Below are positions 17,305 through 24,039 of a stretch of DNA of 64,000 bases, one piece after another (position 1 is the stretch's first letter; every line of letters begins with the position of its first letter). Source of the stretch: Paenibacillus sp. FSL R7-0337 (GTDB lineage Bacteria; Bacillota; Bacilli; Paenibacillales; Paenibacillaceae); the NCBI RefSeq assembly GCF_037969875.1, contig NZ_CP150218.1, positions 3,596,001-3,660,000 of the forward strand, in the 5' to 3' direction. Below the pieces are notes generated by a model. The model did not search any database and had not been told where the DNA came from. It saw nothing but the letters and a program-made list of their open reading frames with translations. The position numbers were made by a program, and so were the translations under genes.

Positions 17305-18000
17305 TTAAGCCATGGCTGCTGCGCTGCTCTCCAGCGAAGCCTTCCAGGCACGCAGCATGTGCAGATCCTGCGGCAGGAATTCCTCCAGCATATGGCTGAG
17401 CCCCAGATAGAGCGGGCTGTCGGTTGCAGCGTTCATTCTTTCACAGAATTGTGGAGTCCACTTCAGCAGATGCTCTTCGAGGAACTTCTCCTGAATCTCC
17501 AGAAGCTCCATCGCACTGCGGATTGAGAAGCTGTTGTACAGCATCCGCTCATGCATCACCGCCATGAATTCCAGTTCAATGGCAATATGGTCGTCAGCTT
17601 CGCCGCTGCACTTCTTGAAGACAATGCCCGCCGATGCGTACACATCCGACAGCACGTTGCAGAATTCTTCCTCACGCCCCAGCTGAGCCGCTTCACGGGC
17701 TACGAAGGAGCTTACGGCGCGTTCGTTCATCAGACGTTTGTATTCGAGCTTTTCTTTCTCGCAGATCGCCGGGAGCATGGATGGCTCCTGGCTGCACAGG
17801 TAACGCTTCAGCTCACGGCCGCCTTCGGTCATCTCCGCAGCGACACTCATCTCACGGTTACGGCTCCACTGGGCGACCAGTGAGAGTGAGGGTTTTCTTC
17901 CATAGAAGTCCACCAGTAGCTGATATATTAATCCCCGACTCTCCAGCCAGCGGCTGCAAGCCTCCGGCACGACAAGCGATGGAACGGTTGGTATAGTCAT
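17305..18000 (-). CDS. TorD/DmsD-family molybdoenzyme maturation chaperone
   Basis: A 231-aa all-helical protein. The family hallmark is the helix ending DDHIAIELEFMAVM (about 140-153), preceded by SDVYASAGIVFKK. A preceding E-rich helix and C-terminal LxxMLEEFLPQDLHML fit TorD/NarJ-like chaperones, which bind apo-molybdoenzymes and guide cofactor insertion. It is divergent from moaA (molybdenum cofactor synthesis) across a 324-bp intergenic region, which supports the assignment. No molybdoenzyme structural gene is present in the window, so its client is elsewhere. Confidence 0.78.
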   Translation of the reverse strand: MTIPTVPSLVVPEACSRWLESRGLIYQLLVDFYGRKPSLSLVAQWSRNREMSVAAEMTEGGRELKRYLCSQEPSMLPAICEKEKLEYKRLMNERAVSSFVAREAAQLGREEEFCNVLSDVYASAGIVFKKCSGEADDHIAIELEFMAVMHERMLYNSFSIRSAMELLEIQEKFLEEHLLKWTPQFCERMNAATDSPLYLGLSHMLEEFLPQDLHMLRAWKASLESSAAAMA

Positions 18001-18261
18001 TTTGCAAATCCTCCCTACTTAGTTTGCCGGATGCCCGGGGGAACCTGGGGTTGCCTCCTGAATCTTCCGGTTATCATAGCTGTGCTTCGCAAAAGTAAAA
18101 GGTTATAAAGTTTGAATCTTCCGCACCTAAATTATATCGAATATGTTAAACGCTTTCGGTGAGCATTCTATGACCATTCCCGGTAATTGTCGCACTTTTG
18201 TCATAATTAGGATGCTCCTTTACCTTTCTGTCCCCTATGCTTTAGGTTGTCTGCTTGTGCA

Positions 18262-18290
18262 TTGACGCGGCGGGATGCTTTCTTTAAAAT
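18262..18290 (+). promoter_or_regulatory. moaA promoter
   Basis: TTGACG (18262-18267), 17-bp spacer, TAAAAT (18285-18290), and GAAGGAG 7 nt before the ATG. In the rest of the 18001-18324 interval I see no TGTGA-N6-TCACA box like those near the nitrite channel. Confidence 0.7.
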
Positions 18291-18324
18291 TTAAACTAAA
18301 ATCAACAGGTGAAGGAGCAACGTT

Positions 18325-19326
18325 ATGGAGCCGCTAACAGATCCTTTTGGACGCATACATGATTACCTCCGTATCTCGGTTACAGACCGCTGCAACCTGC
18401 GCTGTATCTATTGTATGCCCGCCGAAGGAATGCAATTCCAGCCGCAGGACGAGATTATGAGTTACGAGGAAATTGCCGCTGTGGTCGAGGCGCTGGCCCC
18501 GCTGGGCTTGAGGAAGGTCCGGCTAACCGGGGGCGAGCCGCTGGTCCGCAAGGATCTGGAGAAGCTGGTCTCTATGATCGCCGCCATACCCGGCATCGAA
18601 GATATATCATTGACTACGAATGGACTGATGCTTCCAGCCAAAGCGTCTGTCCTGAAGCAGGCCGGACTGTCACGTGTGAACATCAGCCTGGATTCGCTGC
18701 GGCCGGAGCGCTTCTCGATGATTACCCGGGGCGGCGATGTCGCCAAGGTGTTGAAGGGAATTGAAGCCGCAGAAGCTGCGGGCTTGTCCCCGATTAAGCT
18801 GAATGTCGTGCTGATGAAGGGGATCAACGATGATGAGATCAAGGACTTCATTGCCTTGACTCTGAACAGTCCGCTGAATGTGCGCTTCATTGAATATATG
18901 CCGATCGGCAGCGCCAGCGATGTCTGGCGGCAGACCTATCTGCCGCTGGAGACTGTAGTGGAGGCCTGCAAGGAAGCGGGCTGGACCACCGAGGAGGCTG
19001 ACATGCCTTCCGGGAACGGACCTTCGCAGAATAGGCGTGTCACCGGTGCAAAAGGGACCTTCGGGCTGATCCACCCGGTCAGCGAGCATTTCTGCGACAA
19101 TTGCAACCGGCTGCGCCTGACCGCCGACGGCAACATCAAAGCCTGCCTGTACTGGCAAGACGAATATAATGTGCGCCCACTGATCAGCGACCCCGCTGCC
19201 GTGCAGGCCCTGTTCCGCCAGGCGCTCGGCAACAAGCCTCATAACCACGAAATGGCGCTGGCCCTAGAGCACAAAACCCAGAGTCACACGCCAACCGCCC
19301 GCCGCATGTCGCAGATTGGGGGGTAG
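18325..19326 (+). CDS. moaA: GTP 3',8-cyclase, molybdenum cofactor biosynthesis protein A
   Basis: A 333-aa radical SAM enzyme catalysing the first step of molybdopterin synthesis. The N-terminal cluster motif is C23-x3-C27-x2-C30 ([12 protein letters not shown]) and the GGEPL SAM-binding motif follows. The C-terminal second cluster is [21 protein letters not shown], the usual CxxC plus distant Cys. Length is standard. It has a strong promoter and ribosome site and appears monocistronic. Confidence 0.95.
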   Translation: MEPLTDPFGRIHDYLRISVTDRCNLRCIYCMPAEGMQFQPQDEIMSYEEIAAVVEALAPLGLRKVRLTGGEPLVRKDLEKLVSMIAAIPGIEDISLTTNGLMLPAKASVLKQAGLSRVNISLDSLRPERFSMITRGGDVAKVLKGIEAAEAAGLSPIKLNVVLMKGINDDEIKDFIALTLNSPLNVRFIEYMPIGSASDVWRQTYLPLETVVEACKEAGWTTEEADMPSGNGPSQNRRVTGAKGTFGLIHPVSEHFCDNCNRLRLTADGNIKACLYWQDEYNVRPLISDPAAVQALFRQALGNKPHNHEMALALEHKTQSHTPTARRMSQIGG

Positions 19327-19483
19327 GACGCCGGTAGTTAAGGATGGGAGCTTGCTAGAATAATGTGAGCATTAGGCTTTAATCCTCACGAAGTAGACGA
19401 TTGGAAATAGCCTGCTGAACGTACCAATCTTTTAGAAAGAGGATACGTTTATGCTAGACTTGGCACAAACTTAAACAAAAAGA

Positions 19484-19530
19484 TGGGCTACCGAATTGAA
19501 GGTTTTATCCTACCTTCAATCAGTAGCCCA
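19484..19530. terminator. Strong hairpin terminator
   Basis: TGGGCTACCGAATTGAAGG pairs with CCTTCAATCAGTAGCCCA almost perfectly. A TTTTT tract follows on the minus strand, so it terminates the remnant genes at 19543-20189. The 19327-19483 segment holds no gene I can support. Confidence 0.8.
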
Positions 19531-19542
19531 AATATTATTATG

Positions 19543-19776
19543 CTAACAATTAAAGTTTCCAGCCTCCGAAGGACCCATGCATTTTACTTTATCCTTGATT
19601 AACTGATAACCATAATAAGGAATAAGGATGTTGTACAAGTCACTAGCAGTAGCATCATAGTCAACTGAAAATAGATAGCCGTTCTCGTTGGTTGTCCAGC
19701 TGCTACAGCTTGGTTTACAGCAGTCGCTCCATCTGTATGTGCTTGTTCCATCGTACTGAATCAAAACTTTCGTCAA
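19543..19776 (-). pseudogene. Small hypothetical ORF, probable C-terminal remnant
   Basis: A 77-codon reading frame, Cys- and Tyr-rich (RWSDCCKPSCSSW, YNILIPYYGYQ), opening from a TTG right after an in-frame TAA and lacking a ribosome site. It is immediately followed by the strong terminator at 19484-19530. With the frameshifted lipoprotein fragment upstream on the same strand, it most likely represents the tail of one decayed secreted protein. Unrecognised family. Composition is AT-rich relative to the moaA side. Confidence 0.4.
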
Positions 19777-19827
19777 TACAGTAGCTTAGAGTCCTATTCT
19801 ATAGGTCTCATTGATCGTGCTGAAGCT

Positions 19828-20189
19828 TCAAATCGTTCTTCGAAGAAAGGCCTCTAGAATCCATTTACCCGTATTCTCATCGTTAAGTCTAACTGTTTTT
19901 TTACCTTCCGCTTTATTTTGAAGCTCATTCTTATTCTCCTCCACTTCAAACTTATCCAAGTAGTCATCTGGTCCAGCGCCAATCGATGGAGTTTTTTTTA
20001 GTCCAACCTTTTCAGCTGCTGCCATAATATCTTTCTTCTGGTGATAGGTATACGTCAATTTGGTGAGTATGTCCTTATTTACAACACCAACGAGTTCTTT
20101 TTCCATTTCGGTAATGGCTGGAGCAGTGAAAGAAGTTGAGAAACCGAAATTGAATCTTTAGACTTGTTGCTACACCCTCCTACTACCAT
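19828..20189 (-). pseudogene. Frameshifted lipoprotein-like gene
   Basis: From ATG 20189 one frame reads a lipobox-like MVVGGCSNKSKDS. After about 30 residues the sense continues in another frame as TAPAITEMEKELVGVVNKDILTK and then a Lys/Glu-rich segment to a stop at 19828. Each frame alone lacks either the signal or the body, so I read this as one lipoprotein gene broken by an indel near 20110-20150. No family recognised. The lipobox is seen directly; that the two frames were one gene is inference. Confidence 0.45.
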
Positions 20190-20247
20190 GAATTTTAAAC
20201 AGTCACCAATAAAATTAGTCTTGTTTTCACAGAGAAAGTAATTTGCA

Positions 20248-20276
20248 TTGACGAAATATACATTTAAGACTACTAT
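20248..20276 (+). promoter_or_regulatory. Promoter upstream of the bacteriocin-like gene
   Basis: TTGACG (20248-20253), 17-bp spacer, TACTAT (20271-20276). It would give a leader of about 290 nt before the secreted protein at 20570, unusually long, containing the small ORF at 20445-20588. Confidence 0.6.
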
Positions 20277-20444
20277 AGGAAAATAAAGAAAAATAATAGA
20301 ATAATAAGGAAATTTAAATGGTGGAATGGAATGAAAATAAGTGAAGTACCATTAAGCTTACTAAGAAACTATTAATGGGTGCCTAGTTCCGACACCTCAA
20401 TTAATATTTTGAAAATGCTGTACTAAAGCAGAAAGGAGGGCAAA

Positions 20445-20588
20445 TTGGGTACTGATGGTTACAACATAGAACTAAAACGAAACTTGTATGATGTTTGTAT
20501 ACCAGCAACTGCGAAAAAAATCGTCAGGTTTGTTTTAAAAAATCAAAAAATGAAGGTGAGGACAATTTTATGTTTAAAAAATTATTAG
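20445..20588 (+). CDS. Possible leader peptide overlapping the bacteriocin-like gene
   Basis: A 47-codon frame starting at TTG 20445 with an excellent AAAGGAGGG 5 nt upstream, ending at a TAG 19 nt inside the next gene, so the two overlap. The product is basic and Cys-containing (CIPATAKKIVRFVLKN) without a signal peptide. The strong ribosome site is the main argument that it is translated. It may couple translation of the secreted protein or may be chance. No homologue recognised. Confidence 0.35.
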   Translation: MGTDGYNIELKRNLYDVCIPATAKKIVRFVLKNQKMKVRTILCLKNY

Positions 20589-21280
20589 CATTAGCACTAT
20601 CGGCAATTATGGTTTTGGGTATAGGTACAACGGCTTTCGCATCAGATGTTCCAAATGTTGACTTTAATTTATCCGTGTCCGAAGTAGCAGGAATCCGCAC
20701 TTCTGTGACGAGCGACGAAACGTCACAATATATCGTCGTTTACGATTCTATTCAGAATACAATGCAGGTATCAATCAAAGACTTGGAAACAGGTTCGATT
20801 GTTGAAGGCGAAACTATAGAAGCCAAAACACTTCAGTCATCACAAAGTGCTAGATCAACTATCCATCAGGACACATTTTCGAATTATGAATATGATGTCT
20901 ACACCGGCAGTCCAAATGAGTGGAGATTAGAAAGACCAAAGGGTAGTGGGCAAGGTTATTTTATGACATATGAAAATAGCTCCAACACCACCCAGTTGAA
21001 CAGTTTTTTCGATAAAGTAAATATCCTCAATGATAAAGAATGGACGGCAGTCTCGCTTTATGGGGTTTCATTGATCTCTGCTGTTGGAGCAGGTTTTGCA
21101 TCAGCTTTAGCCCTTGCATCAGGAGGTACACTTACACCAGCTGCTATTGCTGCTGTTGTTGCCGCAACGGGAGCTACTGGCGCAACAGCTATTGCGATGA
21201 CGGCAATTGGCACGCAATGCAATGTTTGTGAACTTGCTTATTGGAACGCACTAAACTCAACCAACAATACTCACTATTAA
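20570..21280 (+). CDS. Secreted bacteriocin-like protein (possibly geobacillin-26-like)
   Basis: A 236-aa protein. Residues 1-24 are a clear Sec signal (MFKKLLALALSAIMVLGIGT, cleavage after AFA). The middle is polar (25-165). The last 70 residues are a small-residue hydrophobic segment rich in Gly and Ala (VGAGFASALALASGGTLTP, then AAVVAATGATGATAIAMTAIG) followed by a CxxC (217-220) and a polar tail. This resembles pore-forming bacteriocins. Large Sec-exported bacteriocins such as geobacillin 26 have comparable size and layout, but I cannot confirm homology. The start was chosen at ATG 20570 with GGTGAGG upstream. A small membrane protein gene follows by 8 nt, a plausible immunity partner. 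AT-rich, suggesting transfer. Confidence 0.6.
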   Translation: MFKKLLALALSAIMVLGIGTTAFASDVPNVDFNLSVSEVAGIRTSVTSDETSQYIVVYDSIQNTMQVSIKDLETGSIVEGETIEAKTLQSSQSARSTIHQDTFSNYEYDVYTGSPNEWRLERPKGSGQGYFMTYENSSNTTQLNSFFDKVNILNDKEWTAVSLYGVSLISAVGAGFASALALASGGTLTPAAIAAVVAATGATGATAIAMTAIGTQCNVCELAYWNALNSTNNTHY

Positions 21281-21288
21281 ACAATATC

Positions 21289-21615
21289 ATGGTAGAAACT
21301 TACGTTAGAATAGTTTTAGTTACATTAATATCTTTAGTTGTTGTATACTACGCATATCTACTGGCACAAGCAAGGGCTATATTAAAAAAAGCCCATAAGG
21401 ACTCCACAGATGAAAGTATGGAACGCATCGTACTTCTTAAGCAAAAGTTCGTTCCAACGGTATGTTATTTACTGTGCATGGTTGCCTCCGGAGTGCTCTA
21501 TCTCGTAGGAATTAATATCGGAATCATGTTGTGTGTGCTCATAATCTTAAACGTTATTGTTGCTTTCGTTGGCGACAAAAGGATTTTATCAAAAGCAGAA
21601 ATCAAGAAGAAATAA
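21289..21615 (+). CDS. Small membrane protein, candidate immunity partner
   Basis: A 108-aa protein starting at ATG 21289, 8 nt after the preceding stop. No clear ribosome site, so translation is probably coupled. It has three hydrophobic helices (IVLVTLISLVVVYYAYLL; VCYLLCMVASGVLYLVGI; IMLCVLIILNVIVAFVG) separated by a charged loop. Size, topology and tight linkage to a secreted bacteriocin-like protein fit an immunity or accessory protein; no family recognised. The function is inferred from context only. Confidence 0.6.
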   Translation: MVETYVRIVLVTLISLVVVYYAYLLAQARAILKKAHKDSTDESMERIVLLKQKFVPTVCYLLCMVASGVLYLVGINIGIMLCVLIILNVIVAFVGDKRILSKAEIKKK

Positions 21616-21752
21616 GTTTGGCTTTTTCGTGACGCAAACAGTGGCACAAAGCAAGACGAAACGGAAGTGTGGACGTTGGTATTACTACACAAGATTGTAA
21701 TTGTAGATTTGCGCTTTACCATAACCAATTTTGGATGTGTGAAAAAAAGTCT

Positions 21753-21960
21753 CTAGGCTATAAGCTGCTCCCGGTACCCAACCGGAGGTAGCTTATTTAA
21801 CTTTTGTTGCGTTCGATGCTTATTGTCAAAGTGGATATATTCTTCAATTCTTCTTTGTATTTCATCTATATTTTAGATATCACAAAGGCAGAGTCCTTCC
21901 ACATTGAGATGCGAAAAGAAGCTCTCTCAGTGAGTCATGCTGATATGGGCGCCAACCTTT
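21753..21960 (-). pseudogene. IS3-family transposase (OrfB) C-terminal remnant
   Basis: The minus strand reads ESFFSHLNVEG, an in-frame stop, then NIDEIQRRIEEYIHFDNKHR and QKLNKLPPVGYREQ, stop. This is the C-terminal end of an IS3/IS150-type integrase-domain transposase (ESFF near the DDE glutamate; YI-hydrophobic-N-x-R...L...P-x-x-YR). Further stops and no N-terminal part are visible, so it is a decayed fragment. It lies just downstream of the first HTH-TPR regulator, whose 3' end is atypical. Confidence 0.75.
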
Positions 21961-22070
21961 GGCTGAATATATGGTATGGATGAGGAGCGTATTCGGTCCT
22001 ATTTATCCATCATAGGCTAGACCAATTGCGGAAAGTTCTCATAAAGGTCTCAATAATATTTCATTTTTGG

Positions 22071-22106
22071 AAAACGGCCGAGATTCCAGAAGGATTCTCA
22101 GCCGTT
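22071..22106 (-). terminator. Terminator downstream of the first HTH-TPR regulator
   Basis: A 10-bp stem, ACGGCCGAGA (22074-22083) against TCTCAGCCGT (22097-22106) with one G-U pair, followed on the minus strand by TTTT. It begins 27 nt after the regulator stop. Confidence 0.75.
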
Positions 22107-22132
22107 GTACAAGGATTGCCTATGTGTATACT

Positions 22133-23455
22133 TCAGCACGACTTCGGAATATCCGAAATCGCAATTTCGAAATCGACGGATATCGTCCCCCGGATCACTT
22201 GTTGCTCACTGTCTAATTTGGCAGATAAGTCTACGCTTTGCATGATTACATCGTCGCCTTTGTACCGCTTGCGGGATAGATAGTAGGTCGCCAGCTCGCT
22301 GCAGAATTGGGTGTAGTTTTTTTCATGAATGAACTTGTTGTGCTCACCAAAGATACTGTAAACCTTCCGGTAAGGAATGTAGTCCGCAAATCTCTGTATC
22401 ACATGATCCACGTCCCACTTATACTGATTCGCCAATTGAACGATCTTGAACAGCGCCATAAAAATCTCGTTCTCACAGGTGGAGATATACTCTATATATT
22501 CTTCCAGCACCTCAATCTGCCCATCCATTAAGCGGTAAAGGTACGTATTAGCCGTTCCCCATTCTATATATTGAGCCTTAATACGTCTTGCTTCTTCGTC
22601 ATCTTCCCGTATCCAGCTATGATCCAAGTACTGAGGTACCATATCCAGTGCGGTTTTATAGTCGCCCAGCTCTTCATAAACACAGGATCTCATAAGCTGA
22701 GCATATAAAATATATGTATAGAGTGGCTTTTTATTAAATTGATTACTGCTATGCTTACGATGCACTTGTCCGTGGAGTTCATACTGAACAGTGGCTACTC
22801 TTAGCAGTTCTTCTACAGACTGAGATACTTTGTCCCACGCCTGAAGCCCGCTGTATAAATTAGCTAACTGCTTCAGCGCATCCAACTGATGGACTTCGTC
22901 CAGCTTATCGACATAATTCTCTAATAAAGTAGCAGCGATTAGATTTTGCTGCGGATCATCGCCAAGATTAATCAGGAAGAGTCGATACTGGCAGAGCGCC
23001 AATCGTTCGGAATGCTGATATTTCTCGCTGGCTCCCACATTGTCATAGATTAATGCAGCGGCCTGCCAGTTCTTCTGCTCAAACAACTCCTCGGCAACCT
23101 CGAACAGCAGCGGTGCATACAGCAGATTATCCAGTAAATTCTGCGCCACCCGCTCAATACAATCCAGACGCGATAACGCCGCACATTGCAGCAGGAACGG
23201 CCGTAAACGCCGCCAAGTCGGTGTCGAATCATATAAACATTCATCCACATACTGACTGTAAAAGTAATCCTCCGGCAGCCCCATCCCGCTGGTTACGCGG
23301 GTTAGGTGGTTCATCGCCAAGGCCTGTTGGCCTTTCATCACCCGGCTGAGTGTGCCGGAATGAATTCCGCTGGCAATCGCAAACTGATTAATAGACAATT
23401 TATGTTTTGTGAGATACGCCGCTATCTCGTCCCGGATTTTGACTGTATGCTCCAC
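22133..23455 (-). CDS. HTH-TPR peptide-sensor regulator (RRNPP/AloR-like), first paralogue
   Basis: A 440-aa protein. Residues 5-60 form an XRE-type helix-turn-helix (KLSINQFAIASGIHSGTLSR). The rest is a chain of helical TPR-like repeats (for example ALIYDNVGASEKYQHSERLA; YEELGDYKTALDMVPQYL), the architecture of RRNPP quorum-sensing receptors. GTG 23455 was chosen: AGGTGG lies 8 nt upstream and the N-terminus then aligns with the paralogue at 23996-25387. The two are similar throughout until SAKL-x-x-E near the end, where this copy switches to an unrelated 20-residue tail and stops about 30 residues earlier. No overlapping pheromone gene is present. An IS3 remnant lies just downstream. It is probably an orphan receptor. 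Confidence 0.78.
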   Translation of the reverse strand: MEHTVKIRDEIAAYLTKHKLSINQFAIASGIHSGTLSRVMKGQQALAMNHLTRVTSGMGLPEDYFYSQYVDECLYDSTPTWRRLRPFLLQCAALSRLDCIERVAQNLLDNLLYAPLLFEVAEELFEQKNWQAAALIYDNVGASEKYQHSERLALCQYRLFLINLGDDPQQNLIAATLLENYVDKLDEVHQLDALKQLANLYSGLQAWDKVSQSVEELLRVATVQYELHGQVHRKHSSNQFNKKPLYTYILYAQLMRSCVYEELGDYKTALDMVPQYLDHSWIREDDEEARRIKAQYIEWGTANTYLYRLMDGQIEVLEEYIEYISTCENEIFMALFKIVQLANQYKWDVDHVIQRFADYIPYRKVYSIFGEHNKFIHEKNYTQFCSELATYYLSRKRYKGDDVIMQSVDLSAKLDSEQQVIRGTISVDFEIAISDIPKSC

Positions 23456-23530
23456 TGCATTTACCACCTTTTTTATACACGTATCCGTTGGATTTCATAT
23501 TTGAATTAACAGTATTTTCTAGATCAATGC

Positions 23531-23710
23531 TTAAGCGGGCGGCCGTTTATTCGTCCGGTAGGCATTATCGTATGTATTGAGTAGCTCATCCAGCACTACA
23601 GATTGCCGCAAAACCTCCGGATGATTCAAACCGCCATATTGAATATGTAATTTATGAAGCTTACTTCTAGCTTGCTCTATACGAATTCTAACGATTGCTG
23701 GACTATGCAT
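23531..23710 (-). CDS. Spo0E-like aspartyl-phosphate phosphatase
   Basis: A 59-aa protein, short and easily overlooked. Residues 8-48 fit the Spo0E family: a first helix (RIRIEQARSKLHKL), a turn with GGLNHPEVL, and the signature S37-V-V-L-D41-ELLNTY, corresponding to SQxLDxLIxxY. Family members dephosphorylate Spo0A~P and so delay sporulation. The usual Gln after Ser is Val here. ATG 23710 is preceded by AAGGAGG and a sigma-A-type promoter at 23779-23807. It lies between two quorum-sensing-type regulators on the same strand, 76 bp upstream of the first paralogue's start, suggesting joint transcription. Confidence 0.85.
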   Translation of the reverse strand: MHSPAIVRIRIEQARSKLHKLHIQYGGLNHPEVLRQSVVLDELLNTYDNAYRTNKRPPA

Positions 23711-23778
23711 GGGAATCCCGCCTCCTTATGCAACATTATAGATTTTTATGTAAAACTACAAAATATTGGACTGATTGC

Positions 23779-23807
23779 ATTATCTGTTAAAGTGAATATA
23801 TTGACAA
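23779..23807 (-). promoter_or_regulatory. Promoter of the Spo0E-like gene and possibly the downstream regulator
   Basis: Minus strand TTGTCA (23802-23807), 17-bp spacer, GATAAT (23779-23784). It is placed just after the terminator that follows the pheromone gene, so the Spo0E-like gene starts a new transcript. Confidence 0.65.
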
Positions 23808-23833
23808 AGTTCGGCGTGATAAGAGTTGTCCAT

Positions 23834-23862
23834 AAAAAAGACGCCCCCGCATTAGCGGAAGA
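23834..23862 (-). terminator. Terminator after the pheromone-like gene
   Basis: On the minus strand a 7-bp stem with G-U pairs (CTTCCGC/GCGGGGG) is followed after 4 nt by TTTTTT (23834-23839). It is located 37 nt past the stop of the 46-aa peptide. Confidence 0.55.
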
Positions 23863-23898
23863 CGCCTAAGGTGATACTGTATAATTGCAGCTGCTTAT

Positions 23899-24039
23899 TC
23901 AGCCGCCTGAACCATGTCCCATTACTTGAATCATTTGTTGTTGTACAGGTTTGCCCACTATCTGTGCTACAGGCACAGTAATTAGTAGAGCAATGCTACA
24001 CGAGGCTAGCAATAATAGGAGTTTTCTTTTCACTTGCAT
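23899..24039 (-). CDS. Secreted pre-pro signalling peptide (AloP/Phr-like)
   Basis: A 46-aa gene too short for ordinary calling. The product starts MQVKRKLLLLLASCSIALL, a classical Sec signal of basic N-terminus plus hydrophobic core, continues through VPVAQIVGKPVQQQMIQ and ends VMGHGSGG. A signal sequence, short spacer and Gly/His-rich C-terminal hexapeptide are what Phr/AimP/AloP pheromone precursors look like. As I recall, the Paenibacillus Alo peptides end in very similar xHGxGG sequences. AGAGAGGTG precedes ATG 24039 by about 4 nt. It overlaps the 3' end of the receptor-like gene by 44 bp in another frame, a hallmark of receptor-pheromone cassettes. The predicted mature signal is near GHGSGG (41-46); the exact processing is unknown. 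Confidence 0.82.
   Translation of the reverse strand: MQVKRKLLLLLASCSIALLITVPVAQIVGKPVQQQMIQVMGHGSGG

Noticed and set aside
22021..22300. A pheromone gene at the 3' end of the first HTH-TPR regulator
   Set aside because: Searched both alternative frames; only very short frames without a signal sequence occur, unlike the clear 46-aa gene of the second copy.
23654..23869. A 71-codon plus-strand frame
   Set aside because: Covers the promoter and part of the Spo0E-like gene on the other strand; no ribosome site and no family.
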